Shown here: positions 33,749-45,240 of the stretch, piece after piece
Layout: each line of letters starts with the position of its first letter
Numbering within the stretch: position 1 is the first letter of the stretch
From: Pycnopodia helianthoides
Taxonomy: Eukaryota > Echinodermata > Asteroidea > Forcipulatida > Asteriidae
Direction of reading: 5' to 3'
Assembly (NCBI GenBank): GCA_032158295.1
Contig: CM063258.1
Location: 13,863,703-13,927,702 of the forward strand
Length of the DNA: 64,000 nt
The notes under the pieces: generated by a model
Databases searched by the model: none
What the model was told of the DNA's origin: nothing
The model's input: the letters and a program-made list of their open reading frames with translations, nothing else
Made by a program: the position numbers and the translations under genes

Positions 33749-34611
33749 AGGGAGAGAAAAAAACGAGAAAAAAACAAATTGCATGTGAGCACTGACTTTC
33801 TGAACTCCTTCCCCCTTTTACCTTACTTGTTTGCCTGTTTGTAACACATCTGTCATGGCAAACAGCCCTCACAAATAAAATCAATGATTCATGGCAGCCC
33901 AATCCTGCCGTTAAATAGGTCCTGCTTATTGCCATTGCCAGATCTGTTTCCATAGTTTATCAGCTCCGAAGTCGGGTGTGTGTATGTGGTGGGGGGGGGG
34001 GTTGAATCTGTTACGCACATGGAGCTAATTGATGCTGCTTGCTAGCCGTGGCCGCCAATTCCACTCCGATATACATGGGTACTGAGAAATAAAAAGGAGC
34101 AATCGTTAAAGAGAAAAAAGGCAACCAAAATGACGCACGCCAATTCCGTTGAAATATGCAGGGGTTGCCAAAATATAGACTAACAGACTAGCAGAAACCT
34201 AGAATGCCACGGGTTTGTACAATGGTTTTCTCTTTTTCAAGAATACAATTTTCTCTCTTACTTTTTTTCGAAAATGTCGTTTAAATTTTTTACCCTACAT
34301 TGTTGTGTGAAAGTCAATGTATTTACCAGTACATCTTCAGGGGGTTCAAACCATTTAGTATCTTCCTTGATCTGCAACCCAATTATGACATTAGCGTACA
34401 TTAGGAAAATCAAATTAAATTTATCTTGGCACCGGTTTTGGGAGAGTACGCTTTCAAAAATAAATCACGTTTAAAACAACAAACCCGAATCAAATGAGGT
34501 TCATAATGTGTGGATTAAAACTGCTGCTTTGGGTCTTATAGGAGAATTGAACTACAACTCTTGAAATAATCACAGAAAAAAACAATGATTAAAATTTTTA
34601 AAAACAAATTA

Positions 34612-34887
34612 TTATAAAGGTAGGGCCATAGATTATTGTGGTTTTTTTTTGTGTGTTTTTTTCCCCGTAATGCTGATTTGTTGGCCAAATTATCAAGAAA
34701 GACACAATCAAAGGTCACCTGTGAAAGTTTCAGTTGAAAATCTACCTGTTGAGAAAAAACAGCACAAAACTCTCGCGGTATTTTTTCATCATGAACGTCG
34801 AATCCATCCACGTTCAGCGAGGTGACAGCGGGTTACCAACCGCATCTCTGGCCGCAGCATTCACAAACGGACACCACTGAAATTTAA
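34612..34887 (+). mobile_element. Family E TTAA-type element, copy E1 (right-truncated)
   Basis: Starts TATAAAGGTAGGGCCATAGA, contains AGGTCACCTGTGAAAGTTTC and GCATCTCTGGCCGCAGCATT, then loses similarity where E2 continues. The left end resembles that of E2. Confidence 0.75.
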
Positions 34888-36020
34888 ATCTCCATATGTT
34901 GCCCGTAGGCGATTGTCGTAGATTCAATTTTTCGGCGTGCATGTACTTTCGTTGGGTTCTAATCAACGTTGGCTTTTAAGAACAAAATAATTTTGCAGGA
35001 TGCCATTACCATCTTTTTTAGGCTTTCAGATCGAAATTACACAGACTTTTTTCGGGGGGGGGGGGGTCGGTACCAAAGTACAGCCCTACCTTCTTGTGTT
35101 AAAAACCTTTTGTCTTTAATAAAAATTTAAAAAAAATAGCTAATGCAGATTTAGCTTCAAAAGTAAGACCAATATTTATGTTTTTTATGAGATTTTGATT
35201 GGGGAAAAAATGAAATTATCTTATTCAAGTGATCAAGATCAATCTTTAATATTTATAGTAAATATAATGTTTTGAATTATAAATTATTAAAAAACATCCG
35301 CCTTTCTGGGAAAAAAGGACCTGATTTCAATGCAAAAGAAAAAGACACAGACAAGAAAAGAAAAAGTGGGGGGGGGGGAAAAAAACTAAACAAAAAACCA
35401 GAACAAACAAATTAAATCCCCTCACGGCAAAAGAGGATGTGTACCTGTAAGTCATGCTGTCAACACCGTCCGCACAATTACTTTTGAAGGAATAAAACCG
35501 AAAGTAAAAAAATAATCGCAACCATCCGGGAAGCGAGAACTGTATCGTTTCGGACACAAAAAGATAAAAATATGCATTTAAGGCTTTCAGAACGACCCCA
35601 AGTTTTTTTCATCTTTCATTTTTGTTGACTCATTTGAGACCCCCACAGGAAGTTAGGAAACATGTATTGATCAACACCCACCCCCGCAAAATTGTTTCCA
35701 TCTCAGGAACTACAGATAAATATATACATATAAAAATATATATCAAAAGCTAAAGCCATCTCACCTACTAATATATATATAGATATAAGTATAAAACAGT
35801 AACCACCTTTATTGTCCAGTAATCCACTCTTTCTGTGACCATCCTTTCTCTTCTTCTCACTGATTGGTTCGTAGCCGCCCACTGTTTATAAATTAATAAC
35901 TTTGATCGGCTATAATTTTCCCGCCTTTTTTTTCTGGATACCGTCCCATTGTTCTTTGATTCTTCTTTTTTGGTGTTGCTATGAATGGATATGTTTTTTT
36001 GTTTGTGCTTGTTTATGCCT

Positions 36021-36050
36021 CTGACGAAGGTCCGGTCTAGATCGAAAGCT
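36021..36050 (+). ncRNA. Hammerhead-ribozyme-like core motif (unconfirmed)
   Basis: CTGACGA (36021-36027), a small GGTC/GATC stem with a 7-base loop, then GAAA (36044-36047). This spacing resembles the conserved CUGANGA...GAAA core of hammerhead ribozymes found with Penelope-like elements and retrozymes. One extra A precedes the stem, and I cannot define stems I and III or the cleavage site. The following 'AAAGCTAAGGCCATCTC' recurs with one change at 35747-35763. Confidence 0.25.
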
Positions 36051-37065
36051 AAGGCCATCTCCCCTACCTAGTTAAAAAAAATGTATATACAGTATGTGTA
36101 AGGTAACTTGAAATGTTCGAACATATGTCTTCCCTATACAGTCTAGCCTTGACAAAGGCAGTTTGATTTGTTTATAAATTTGGCACCGATATTGTTGATA
36201 AGCACAGTTTCACCTACGTTTCATGTTACCTTTTTTATTCATCTGAGCTACATTTTTTTAATACATATAAATGTATATATATTAAATATTTGGACAGACT
36301 GTTTTAGACTCATGGGCCGTATGTAATCAGTTTAATATCATCATTTTAGAATAAGATTATTCTTGGCAGTGCGTGTTCGGTTTTGTTACTTCATGTGATA
36401 TTTTAATGTGGCAGTCGTGCCGCGCCGTGCCGTCCATGTGTGTGTGTGTATGTGGTACCTAATGATTGCAGGGGACATTGTGCATGCATTCACTATTGCC
36501 GAGATTGATTATGTCCTCTGCCATGCTTTTGGAACCATGAGAACGGATGATTAATTGTCTTTGTATGGAAGTACATGTTTCGTTGCCTACATGCCTGACG
36601 CTGCCGCTGCGTCCATGTTGTAGTTTAACGACTCCGGGGAATAAATAGTTGTTTTGAACTCTGTGTAACCACAGTCCTCAAACCAACAAGTGCATTTTTT
36701 TTCTTCTTCTCTCTTTTTCTCTCCCCTGTCCGTTACAATTGTAACCGTTTCCTGTGTTCTACTGCTCTTTGCATAAACCATCAGGTGTTTTTTGTGTAGT
36801 GCCCTAGTTCTATGCTCCCCGAAATAATTTGTTGTGTGGATTTTTTTTGGCTTGACTTCACAGCTTGCAAACAAACACCCGTTGTGGGTAATATTTCAGA
36901 TTCCGTGGTTGGGGAATATGATACTGATGTAATATCGATCGCTGGATCTTTCCTAAAATCGGCAAGCCTACCTTTTTCCCTTCCCCCCGAAAAAATAATC
37001 AAAAATGAATAAATGCATAAAATAAATTAATGAAACAACATTGTAATTTGGGGTTGAACAAAGAA

Positions 37066-37135
37066 AAAATAACTGAAGTGGGATTTAAACCTGCAACCTC
37101 CGAATTAACATTGAACTATCCAGCCCTATATTTGC
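37066..37135 (-). mobile_element. Degraded tRNA-derived SINE head (S6)
   Basis: On the minus strand an A-box-like TGGATAGTTCA and a B-box-like GGTTTAAATCCC are about 40 bp apart. No body with a second copy is recognised. Confidence 0.5.
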
Positions 37136-37511
37136 AGTCTCCCTATTTTGTCAATTTCTTTTTTTTTTCGAGGGGTGCCAGTCAGAAGCCATTCAACCTT
37201 TAACTGTCCTACAGCCAGGGATCACACCCAAGTTTATGATACAATCTGGGAAGGGACATCAGAGGGATCACGTTAAGGGGGATGCAATTTTTTTATTTCA
37301 AATATCAAGTAAGGAAAACTGACTCAGTAAATAATATTGTATGAATAGAAAAATACAAAAACCACAACAGCAACAAATTTGTTCCACTGAGGCTAAGCTC
37401 ATCTTTCTAAAGGGGAGGCAAAGTTCACTTGAGCATTTGAAAAGCAAAGTCGTTTATTCAAACAGTTTGAGCTTAAAGTGAGCAAAACAGGAAACTGAGA
37501 AGTCTTTGATG

Positions 37512-37960
37512 CTAAAGGTAGTTTCATAGATTGGTTATTGTTAACTTGATGCCGATTTGTAGGGAAAGTTATAAAGAAAGACACAATAAAAGTCACATGT
37601 GAAACTGACTACAGTGTCTATTTGCCGAGAGAACAGCAAAAAAAACGGTCACGGTTATTTCACAAGAACGTCGAATCCATCCACATTTAGCGAGATGACA
37701 GCGGGTGCCGGCCGCATCTCTGGCTGCAGCATTCGCGAACGGACACCAACCCTCAGAAATCTGGAGAAACAACTCCTGCATGTATCGTTTCTCAGATTCA
37801 AATGTTTTTTGCGTGAAAAATTCTCCAAACCACACTGCTTCAAAGGGAATCCTTTTCTCAAAATAGCTCATACTATCAACAGCTGCGGTGCTTCTCACCA
37901 AGTAAGTTCTTATGGTCAATCATTTTTGGAGTATTTACCAATCTATGACTCTACCTTTAA
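37512..37960 (+). mobile_element. Family E TTAA-flanked MITE, copy E2 (complete)
   Basis: Starts CTAAAGGTAGTTTCATAGAT (CTAA for TTAA) and ends ACCAATCTATGACTCTACCT followed by TTAA. The core AAAAGTCACATGTGAAACTG is followed by the CGAATCCATCCAC block shared with E1, and then TACTATCAACAGCT and AAGTAAGTTCTTATGG, which are shared with family C. Confidence 0.85.
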
Positions 37961-39626
37961 AGAGGTCTTGTAGTTCTGACTCTACACAGTGACCCTTGCT
38001 ACAGAACTAACAAAGGGAAAGCACATCAATGTTTTGGTTCTTTCGAAAAATAAATCATTCTCTTCAGCTAGCTGATGATTCAGAAACAAGTCAAGCTGTG
38101 AACTTTTTCCTAAAATTTGTGCCACAATGTAGAGAGAACTTTCAAAGACGGTAAATTTTTTGTTGTTAGGGATTTCTGTGGCCATTCAATATTTGGGATT
38201 AAGTTGATTGTAGCAATCAAAATAGTCGGCATTTCGGATTGATTGATCGATGGTTTTTTTTTTTTTTTTAGGGGGGGTTCCTGCAAACTATGAGGGCTGA
38301 TTTCCAAGTAAAAGACTTGTCAGTAATCCCTTTGTTGTTTTAAGATAAGTTGATCCCGGCGTGGGGTTCAGGGCCTGCTCTAGGGCCTGCTCTAGGGCCC
38401 TGGGGAAAACGTTAAATATTAGATGCTCTCTGGTGCAATTAAAACATTTTAGACGTGTTTTTCAAGTTATTTTGTTTCTTTGTAGCCATTTTAGAATCAG
38501 AAATAAGATATGTTTGCCTTGCAAGTTTTTTTTTTTTCTTCAGTCGGCAGAAATAAGGGGGGGGGGGTCATCTGCTGCACCCGACTGTAAATCCGCCACT
38601 GGACATGTGATATCAAAATGATTCCCACAGAAAGTTTCCCTCAAGAAATTTGGGACGTACGATCATCTTTTGGATGATGTTAATCGTAACCGCAAAGATG
38701 GTCTAATCTAAACCTCTGTGAAATTGTCTTCGATTTTTCCAAGTCCGAAGATCTTGTATTTCTGCGAGACAATATGCAACAACTGTTTTCTCACCCTTAA
38801 AGTTGTCAAAAGTAAGAGCAACAAACAAATACTTCCAGATGGGCTTGGAGTCAACAAAGGCAAAGCCATTACTGTAATCCGTAGACCTGCTGACCTACAC
38901 CTGGTTGTAAAACATGAACACTAGTTTATATAAATGCAAATAAACAAATAAACGATATGTACTTCAACGGTTTTAAATTTCAATGCAACATTAGAAGCAT
39001 GAACTTTGTGAGAATAAACCCTTTTTTTTAAGAGAAAAAGGATTTAAAGAAAGGTGATGATGAAAATGTTGTGTGTGTTTTTTTTTTTTTTTGTAAAGAG
39101 GTATTTCTTGAAGTCACTTTTTGAGACCCTGGCAGTTCTTGGAAATAGTGAAAGGATATAAATATAACCAAAGACAACCAAAACAGCAGTCTTGATATTA
39201 ATGTGATCTGATTTTTAAGAAATATTTAATATGTTTAACACTTATCAGACCTTATGGGACCAAATTAGGGTCAATTGATGCTAAAAACATGCCCTAAATT
39301 CTGGCATGGAGCGTAAAAAAAAGAAGATCATCAAAAGCAAGAGGTTTGTTATCGAAACAAAATGATACAAGGTGTGGCATTTCATTTGAAACGATTTGCC
39401 CACCGTGGCAACTCTTCCTGCTGTCTCTTTGCCCTTTCGAGTTTTGAAATGTTGATTTTTTTTGTTGTTCCTGTGATCTTTACCCCAAAGATTTATGGGT
39501 CGCCATTTCCGTAGCATTTGCTCTTGGTTTTTCAATGACCTACTCAACTGCAGATCGTATTTATGGGTTATTTTAGAGAAGGGAAAATGTGTGTAAGTGC
39601 GATGATGGGAGACAACCAATGGCGGA

Positions 39627-39670
39627 GAGAGAGAGAGAGAGAGAGAGAGGAGAGGAGAGAGAGAGCGGTT
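39627..39670. repeat. GA microsatellite
   Basis: About 40 bp of (GA)n with GGAGAGGAGAG interruptions. Confidence 0.9.
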
Positions 39671-39770
39671 GAGTTGGTGGAGGCAAAAAAGATGTTTAAG
39701 GCTGGTGGCTTGTTCAAAGGGGGAAGGGTTCTTAAAATGAAGTTGATGCATAAGTTTATTGGAAATTTTC

Positions 39771-40165
39771 TTAAAGGAACATTACAGAATTGGTAAGAAA
39801 AAAACTTGTAAAATATACTTTTTGATCACAGATTTACATAAAACTTACACGGTCTAATGATGATGATAGTAGAAAACATTCCTTGAAATATTTCTGTCTG
39901 AAATGCCATATTTGATGAGAAATGAATAAACAAATTTTCCGATTGGAGTTTATCGCTCAGTGAGCGTTTGATTCATTTGTTGAATCTATATGATTTCATG
40001 CAAAATGTGTAATCAGTTTTTCACTATTTTCTCGTGACCCAGATGGCCGATCGATCTCAAACTTCTACAGGTTTGCCAGTTTATGTATATGGTGGATTAC
40101 ATAAAGTGCTTACACTGCCAGCAACTGTTTTGTTAGCAAAAGCCAATTCTGTAATGTTCCTTTAA
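39771..40165 (-). mobile_element. Family A MITE, copy A6 (complete)
   Basis: TTAA at both ends and the standard terminal repeats. Intact internal sequence; the core reads on the minus strand. Confidence 0.95.
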
Positions 40166-42439
40166 GAAAACAGCAATGAATCTCAAAGATAAGTTCAATG
40201 TTTAAATAAGTTATTTTTCTCTGATTCATTTGTATTTTTCAAATACAAATTTTCAGTTTTTCTATGATGGTGTTCGTTTGAAAGACAGAAATTGTAGTTC
40301 ATGCCAAGGAATGTTGTAGCTCCAAAAATGTTGTGGTTTTTTTTTTTTTTTTTGTAGAGAGGTTCCAGCACTTCTATCAGAAGCTTGTTTCCAATATTCC
40401 ATTCCCAGGTTCTCGATTCTTGCTTGGCTGTTATTGTCCGTGGCAACATTTGTTTGGCTCTGTCTGGCATGGAGTCAAGGGGAAAGGAGCACCAGGGGAC
40501 CTTACCTAAGAAAAAAAAACACAAACAAATACAAAAAGTCGGCCGACCTTGAGGTGTGGGCTGATTACCATATCGGACAAACAATATGGTCAAGAATACA
40601 CAAAGGTGTGGAATTATAGTCTGGTATCCTTGAGCCACTGGACTCTCACAAATGTGTGGGTTCTTTTGGGGGTGAGTTGACAAAGACTTGATAAGGGAAT
40701 GGTATTACATAAGAGTTTGTAAATTATGCAGGCATCTTTTAAAATGATTTTTTTCTTTTTTTGCCTGGTTTTTTTTGTGTGTTGTTTCTTCTTAGTTGGT
40801 GTCGTCAGTTTTGTGTGTGAAGGTTTTTCTGTTTGTTGGACATGCAGGAAGCATGACTTTACAAGGCTGGTACCATATCTGGGTGCCTGCATTTTTGTCC
40901 CTCAGGGAAGTCTTTTTTTCCGAAGGACAAACTTTATTCGGGAAATCTTAAACTCTACATTTTGTATTTATGTTATTGTACAATTAAAACACACTACCAG
41001 CCAAACTGTGCCTATATCATTGTACAGTACATAATGTCCTGGATTGAATTTTAAGCCAAAATGGCGCGGACCTTTTCTTGCTCGTTGAAACAGTCTTTCA
41101 TGTTCTATACTTAGTTCAGCCATTTATTGACTTTAACAAAATCAATCTTCCTACAATAACGGAAGTTGAATCTTCTTTACCAAGAACCATTTTTTTACAA
41201 GTAAAAAAGAAATGATAGCTTGATCAAAAGAACAGGAAGACGATTTCCAGGTTTGGTTTCAGAATTTTTATGGAAGTTCCTAATTTCTTTGCCACACCCT
41301 AGCTCAAAGCAGCGAGAGGACGAAAAGTCCCGAGCTCAACCAATAATGCGCGGGGGGGGGGATTATTACATCACCCCTCTAAAATGTGGTGACATTGAAA
41401 ATGGTTGAACCCAACAATACCTGGCTGGCTTGTCAGACGTAGTTATGTAACAGGGCTTAGTGATGGCCCTGAGCTGGTCTGGGTCTGGCTTTATTATTTG
41501 CAGCCACACTGTCCGAAGAACTTGTTACCCCAAAGAATTAAAAAAATATATAACATAATATTTCCCTCAAGATACTGTAATGGTATCATTACACTAATAT
41601 TGAGTGGACATTCAAATGGATCCCTTAGTTTTCTATAGGCATACCGAATAATCAACAATTGTTCAAACTATGTTAGTCATGTTTAGATTTGGTTGTTATT
41701 GTTCATGTTTTTTTCCCAGAATATGTGTGTACAGTCATTGTGCCTGGCGGCAATTTATTTTTATGGAAATGTAAAAGAACTTTGTGTGTCGGGGTTCAAT
41801 TTTCTGGCACATTTTACCATGAGCTTAGCATTTCGGATGGATTCATTTCTCATGGTTTGCAAAAGTAACCTTTTAATAGAGAAAGTGGTTCAGAACTGTT
41901 TGAAACAGTCAATTATGAAACTTTTTGTTGAAGCATTTTTGAAAATAATATTTGTTATGGATACTAACGCGATAGAAATGGTTTTGATTGATTGATTATT
42001 TGACGTTCTTACAGCCAGCAGGGGAAAAAAAAAAAAAAAAAAAAACACAGAGAAAAGAATTGATGGTCAGTCACAAGACAAACAAGACTTTAGTTCTTCA
42101 GGGGCTGTATTCCCATTAGTTTTCATCCAATCAAACGCAGTTGTCCTTGGCGGTCGGCGATGACCAATAACCACTGAGAATCAAGTCTCTTTATACAGAC
42201 TAACAACCTTGATGTTAATGATTGTCGCTGTTATAAAAAAAATTATGCTGATTTGCCTTCCTATCTGTCTGGCAAATCTTGAAAAAATATATTCCAGGAA
42301 ATGTTAATACTTTTAGTCTATATAAATATATCTGCTGATTTGGAACATTTTGTGGGTAATTAGAAGGAAAAAAAACCCGATCAAATTGTTCTTCACAGTC
42401 TTCCACCAAACTGAAGAAAACAAATTATGAAACCGATCT

Positions 42440-43230
42440 GCTGTTTCTAACGCCGCATTTACGCTCAATCCAGAAAGATGGATTGAGATCGAGCATTTTG
42501 ATCACGACCACAGATTCAGCTCTTATGATCCCACTTTTGATCACAGCTGTCGCACAAAAAAAAAAACACAAGCAAAAAAGCCCACCATTCTTAGCGAAAC
42601 CGGAAATGACCACATTGAATTGTCTGATCCACCTTTGCATTTACGCTTCATTGTTTTTTTTGAAATCCACATTGCCGGATACGATCCACCAATTGCAGGA
42701 TTCAACCCTCCTCAAAAGGTGGATTAAAAATTGCAGGATCTTAAACTGGGTCAGGTCCTGCTTTTTTTTTGCATTAAACACATAGCTGTTAAAGGCACTG
42801 GACACTATTGGTAATTACTCAAAATAATTGTTAGCATTAAAAACTTACTTGGTAACGAGCAATGGAGAGCTGTTGATAGTATAAAACATTGTGAGAAACG
42901 GCTCCCTCTGAAGTAACGTAGTTTTTGATTAAGAAGTAATTTCTCAGTATGATTTTGAGACCTCACGTGTGAGGTCTCGATATCAAGCATCTGAAAGCAC
43001 ACAACTTCGTGTGACAAGGGTGTTTTTTCTTCCATTATTATCTCGCAACTGCGACGACCAATTGAGTTCAAATTTTCACAGGTTGGTTATTTTGTGCATA
43101 TGTTGAGATACAACCATGTGAGAAGACTGGTCTTTCACAATCACCAAAGGTGTCCAGTGTCTTTAATCCACATTGCTGGATCAGATCCGTATCTGATTCA
43201 CCCTTCTGTATCTTGTGCAAACAGGGTCAA
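42440..43230. mobile_element. Repeat-like region split by a family C element
   Basis: Related words such as 'CATTTACGCTCAATCCAGAA', 'CATTTACGCTTCATTG', 'TCCACATTGCCGGATACGATCC' and 'TCCACATTGCTGGATCAGATCC' occur on both sides of C1, suggesting an older element into which C1 inserted. Borders are uncertain. Confidence 0.45.
42789..43166 (-). mobile_element. Family C TTAA-flanked MITE, copy C1 (complete)
   Basis: Starts TTAAAGGCACTGGACACTAT and ends CCAAAGGTGTCCAGTGTCTT followed by TAA. The inner part includes CGGCTCCCTCTGAAGTAACG and, on the minus strand, CTGTGAAAATTTGAACTCAA. Confidence 0.95.
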
Positions 43231-43593
43231 AGTTATCCGTGTCGATGATTTATTTTTGAAACGTTAGGTAAGACAACGAAAAATGGATTGTTGTTGGTGG
43301 GGTTGTTTGACGATGAACAATTTCGCTCAGAAATGGGCACACGGAACTCATGAACGCTTCACAGATTTTCATGAATGCCTTTTGTTATTTCCCCCTTTTT
43401 TAATGTTCTCTTTTGGTATTTTAAACAAGATCCATGTTTGACAACCCATTCTAAAGTGAAAGATTGCCGAAAAATCTAATCACTTTTAACCCCTATTCAC
43501 CCCCGACCCTTCGAAAAGCCAACGCACTGTTTTATTAGATGCTGTTGCACTGAGGATTGCACTGGTAAACTGGTCATGCAGTACATGGGATCA

Positions 43594-43833
43594 GGGCCCA
43601 ATTTCATAGAGCTGGTAAGCACAAAAATTTGTTAGCATGAAATTTCTTTCGTGATAAAAACAGGGTTACCAACCAAATTGCCATGTGTTGCATATTGCGT
43701 GTTACTGGTATTCAGCTGTTGGTTGCTTATCCTGAAAATCAAGTGGAAATTTGGTTGGTAATCCTGTTTTTATCAATGAAGAAATTTCATGCTAAGCAAA
43801 TTTCGTGCTTAACAGCTCTATGAAATTGGGCCC
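43594..43833. repeat. Family F snap-back element, copy 4 (complete)
   Basis: Left GGGCCCAATTTCATAGAGCT and right AGCTCTATGAAATTGGGCCC are exact inverses. About 240 bp. This is the best copy for defining family F. Confidence 0.9.
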
Positions 43834-44984
43834 AAGCGTACCACCATAATCGGAGTCCAACCGTTTTTTGGCGTTGAGTTAAAACATATTGTGTCAGGAT
43901 TAGAACGAGGACGGATCCCCAGTAAATCACTCATGAGGGTTAAGGTTGTAATGAGGAGCTATTGGTGTAGTTTGAATTTGATGTGGTCAACAGCTGTCGG
44001 TAAAACATTATCTTAATCGTTCATGGATCAGTCACCATGGAAACATCTTCCCCCATGATGTTAAAAACTTGTTTTTACTCTCACATTGGGAAAAACCTTG
44101 TGATTCTGTTTTTAAGGCATTTGCCTGCCACTCGGAATGGAAACATGATTAATACCTTAAAATTTTAAGATGTTTTTATTGACTCAACTGCCGTAATAGT
44201 TGTTGAAAGATTCACGGTAACAGCTTTGTACCAAGGCTGTCTATATAGCCCTTTTCACACGACCGCAATATATAGCAGGGGTCCCTCGCTTTATTTTTTA
44301 GCATGGTTGTCAAATTTTACAAATTGTACTTCTTGTGAAAGGAACAACAATGTTTGAACTGTCAAAGGTCCCTTGTGAAACCTTCTCAAACAATGTTAAC
44401 ATTTTGTAGGCGGTCCGGACCGACGACAAAATCTTCCGCTATAGTGTCAGTTTTTGACTGAGGATGCACGCAAAATGGAACGTGAGGGGAGCCTTACTAC
44501 ACAAAGGCCAACCAGGGTTTGCTGTGGGAATTACAGCTAAATTGCAGCTTTGCCTTCCCTGGCTCACCCAGCAACAGTGCTCTGCGTTACAAGTTTCCGT
44601 TTTCACTCTCCAACTTTTTTCGCTGTTCGGACAGCATTAACGGAAACCCTGTGTAAGGTGTATCCATGTCTAGTCCCCAATGCCTGACATTACCAACATA
44701 CACACAACCACAATCGCTAAAGTGACAGCAGCCTTTCTTTGTGCCAGATCTGTATTTTTCCATTTTTCTGTGAGATTACCTATGTATGTTAATTCCCCCC
44801 CCCCCAAAACCAACAAAAGCTGCGTTCACATTTTTGATCAGTTTGCCGTAAATAGACGGTTCAAAGTCCACAAGTCCTCTACGTACTACATATTGTTGAT
44901 GTGTTTTGTATGCTGTCAACCTCAGAATAGTCGAGCCTGTGCTTGGACACTGCAAAATAAACAACACATTTTTTTTTGAAGGAT

Positions 44985-45240
44985 TGGGTGTCGTAGCCAT
45001 GCGGTTCTAGGGTGGTGGACTTAAGTTCTGTAATTTACAGAATGTGGATTTGAATCCTGGCCTGGTCAGTCCCCGACGCTTGTGTCCTTGAGCAAGGCAC
45101 TTTATCATAATTGCTTCCCTCCACCCAAGAGTACAAATGGGTAGCGGCGAGAGCTGGGGACTACCCTGTGATGGACTGGCATCCTGTCCAGGGGGAAGAG
45201 AAGTATTCTCTTCAAGTCTTTAAATGCCAATGAAACTTTC
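44985..45240 (+). mobile_element. tRNA-derived SINE, family S3, plus copy
   Basis: A B-box-like GGATTTGAATCCTGG (about 45048-), then TGTCCTTGAGCAAGGCACTT and CCCAAGAGTACAAATGGGTA, matching the reverse complement of 16618-16800. Confidence 0.75.
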
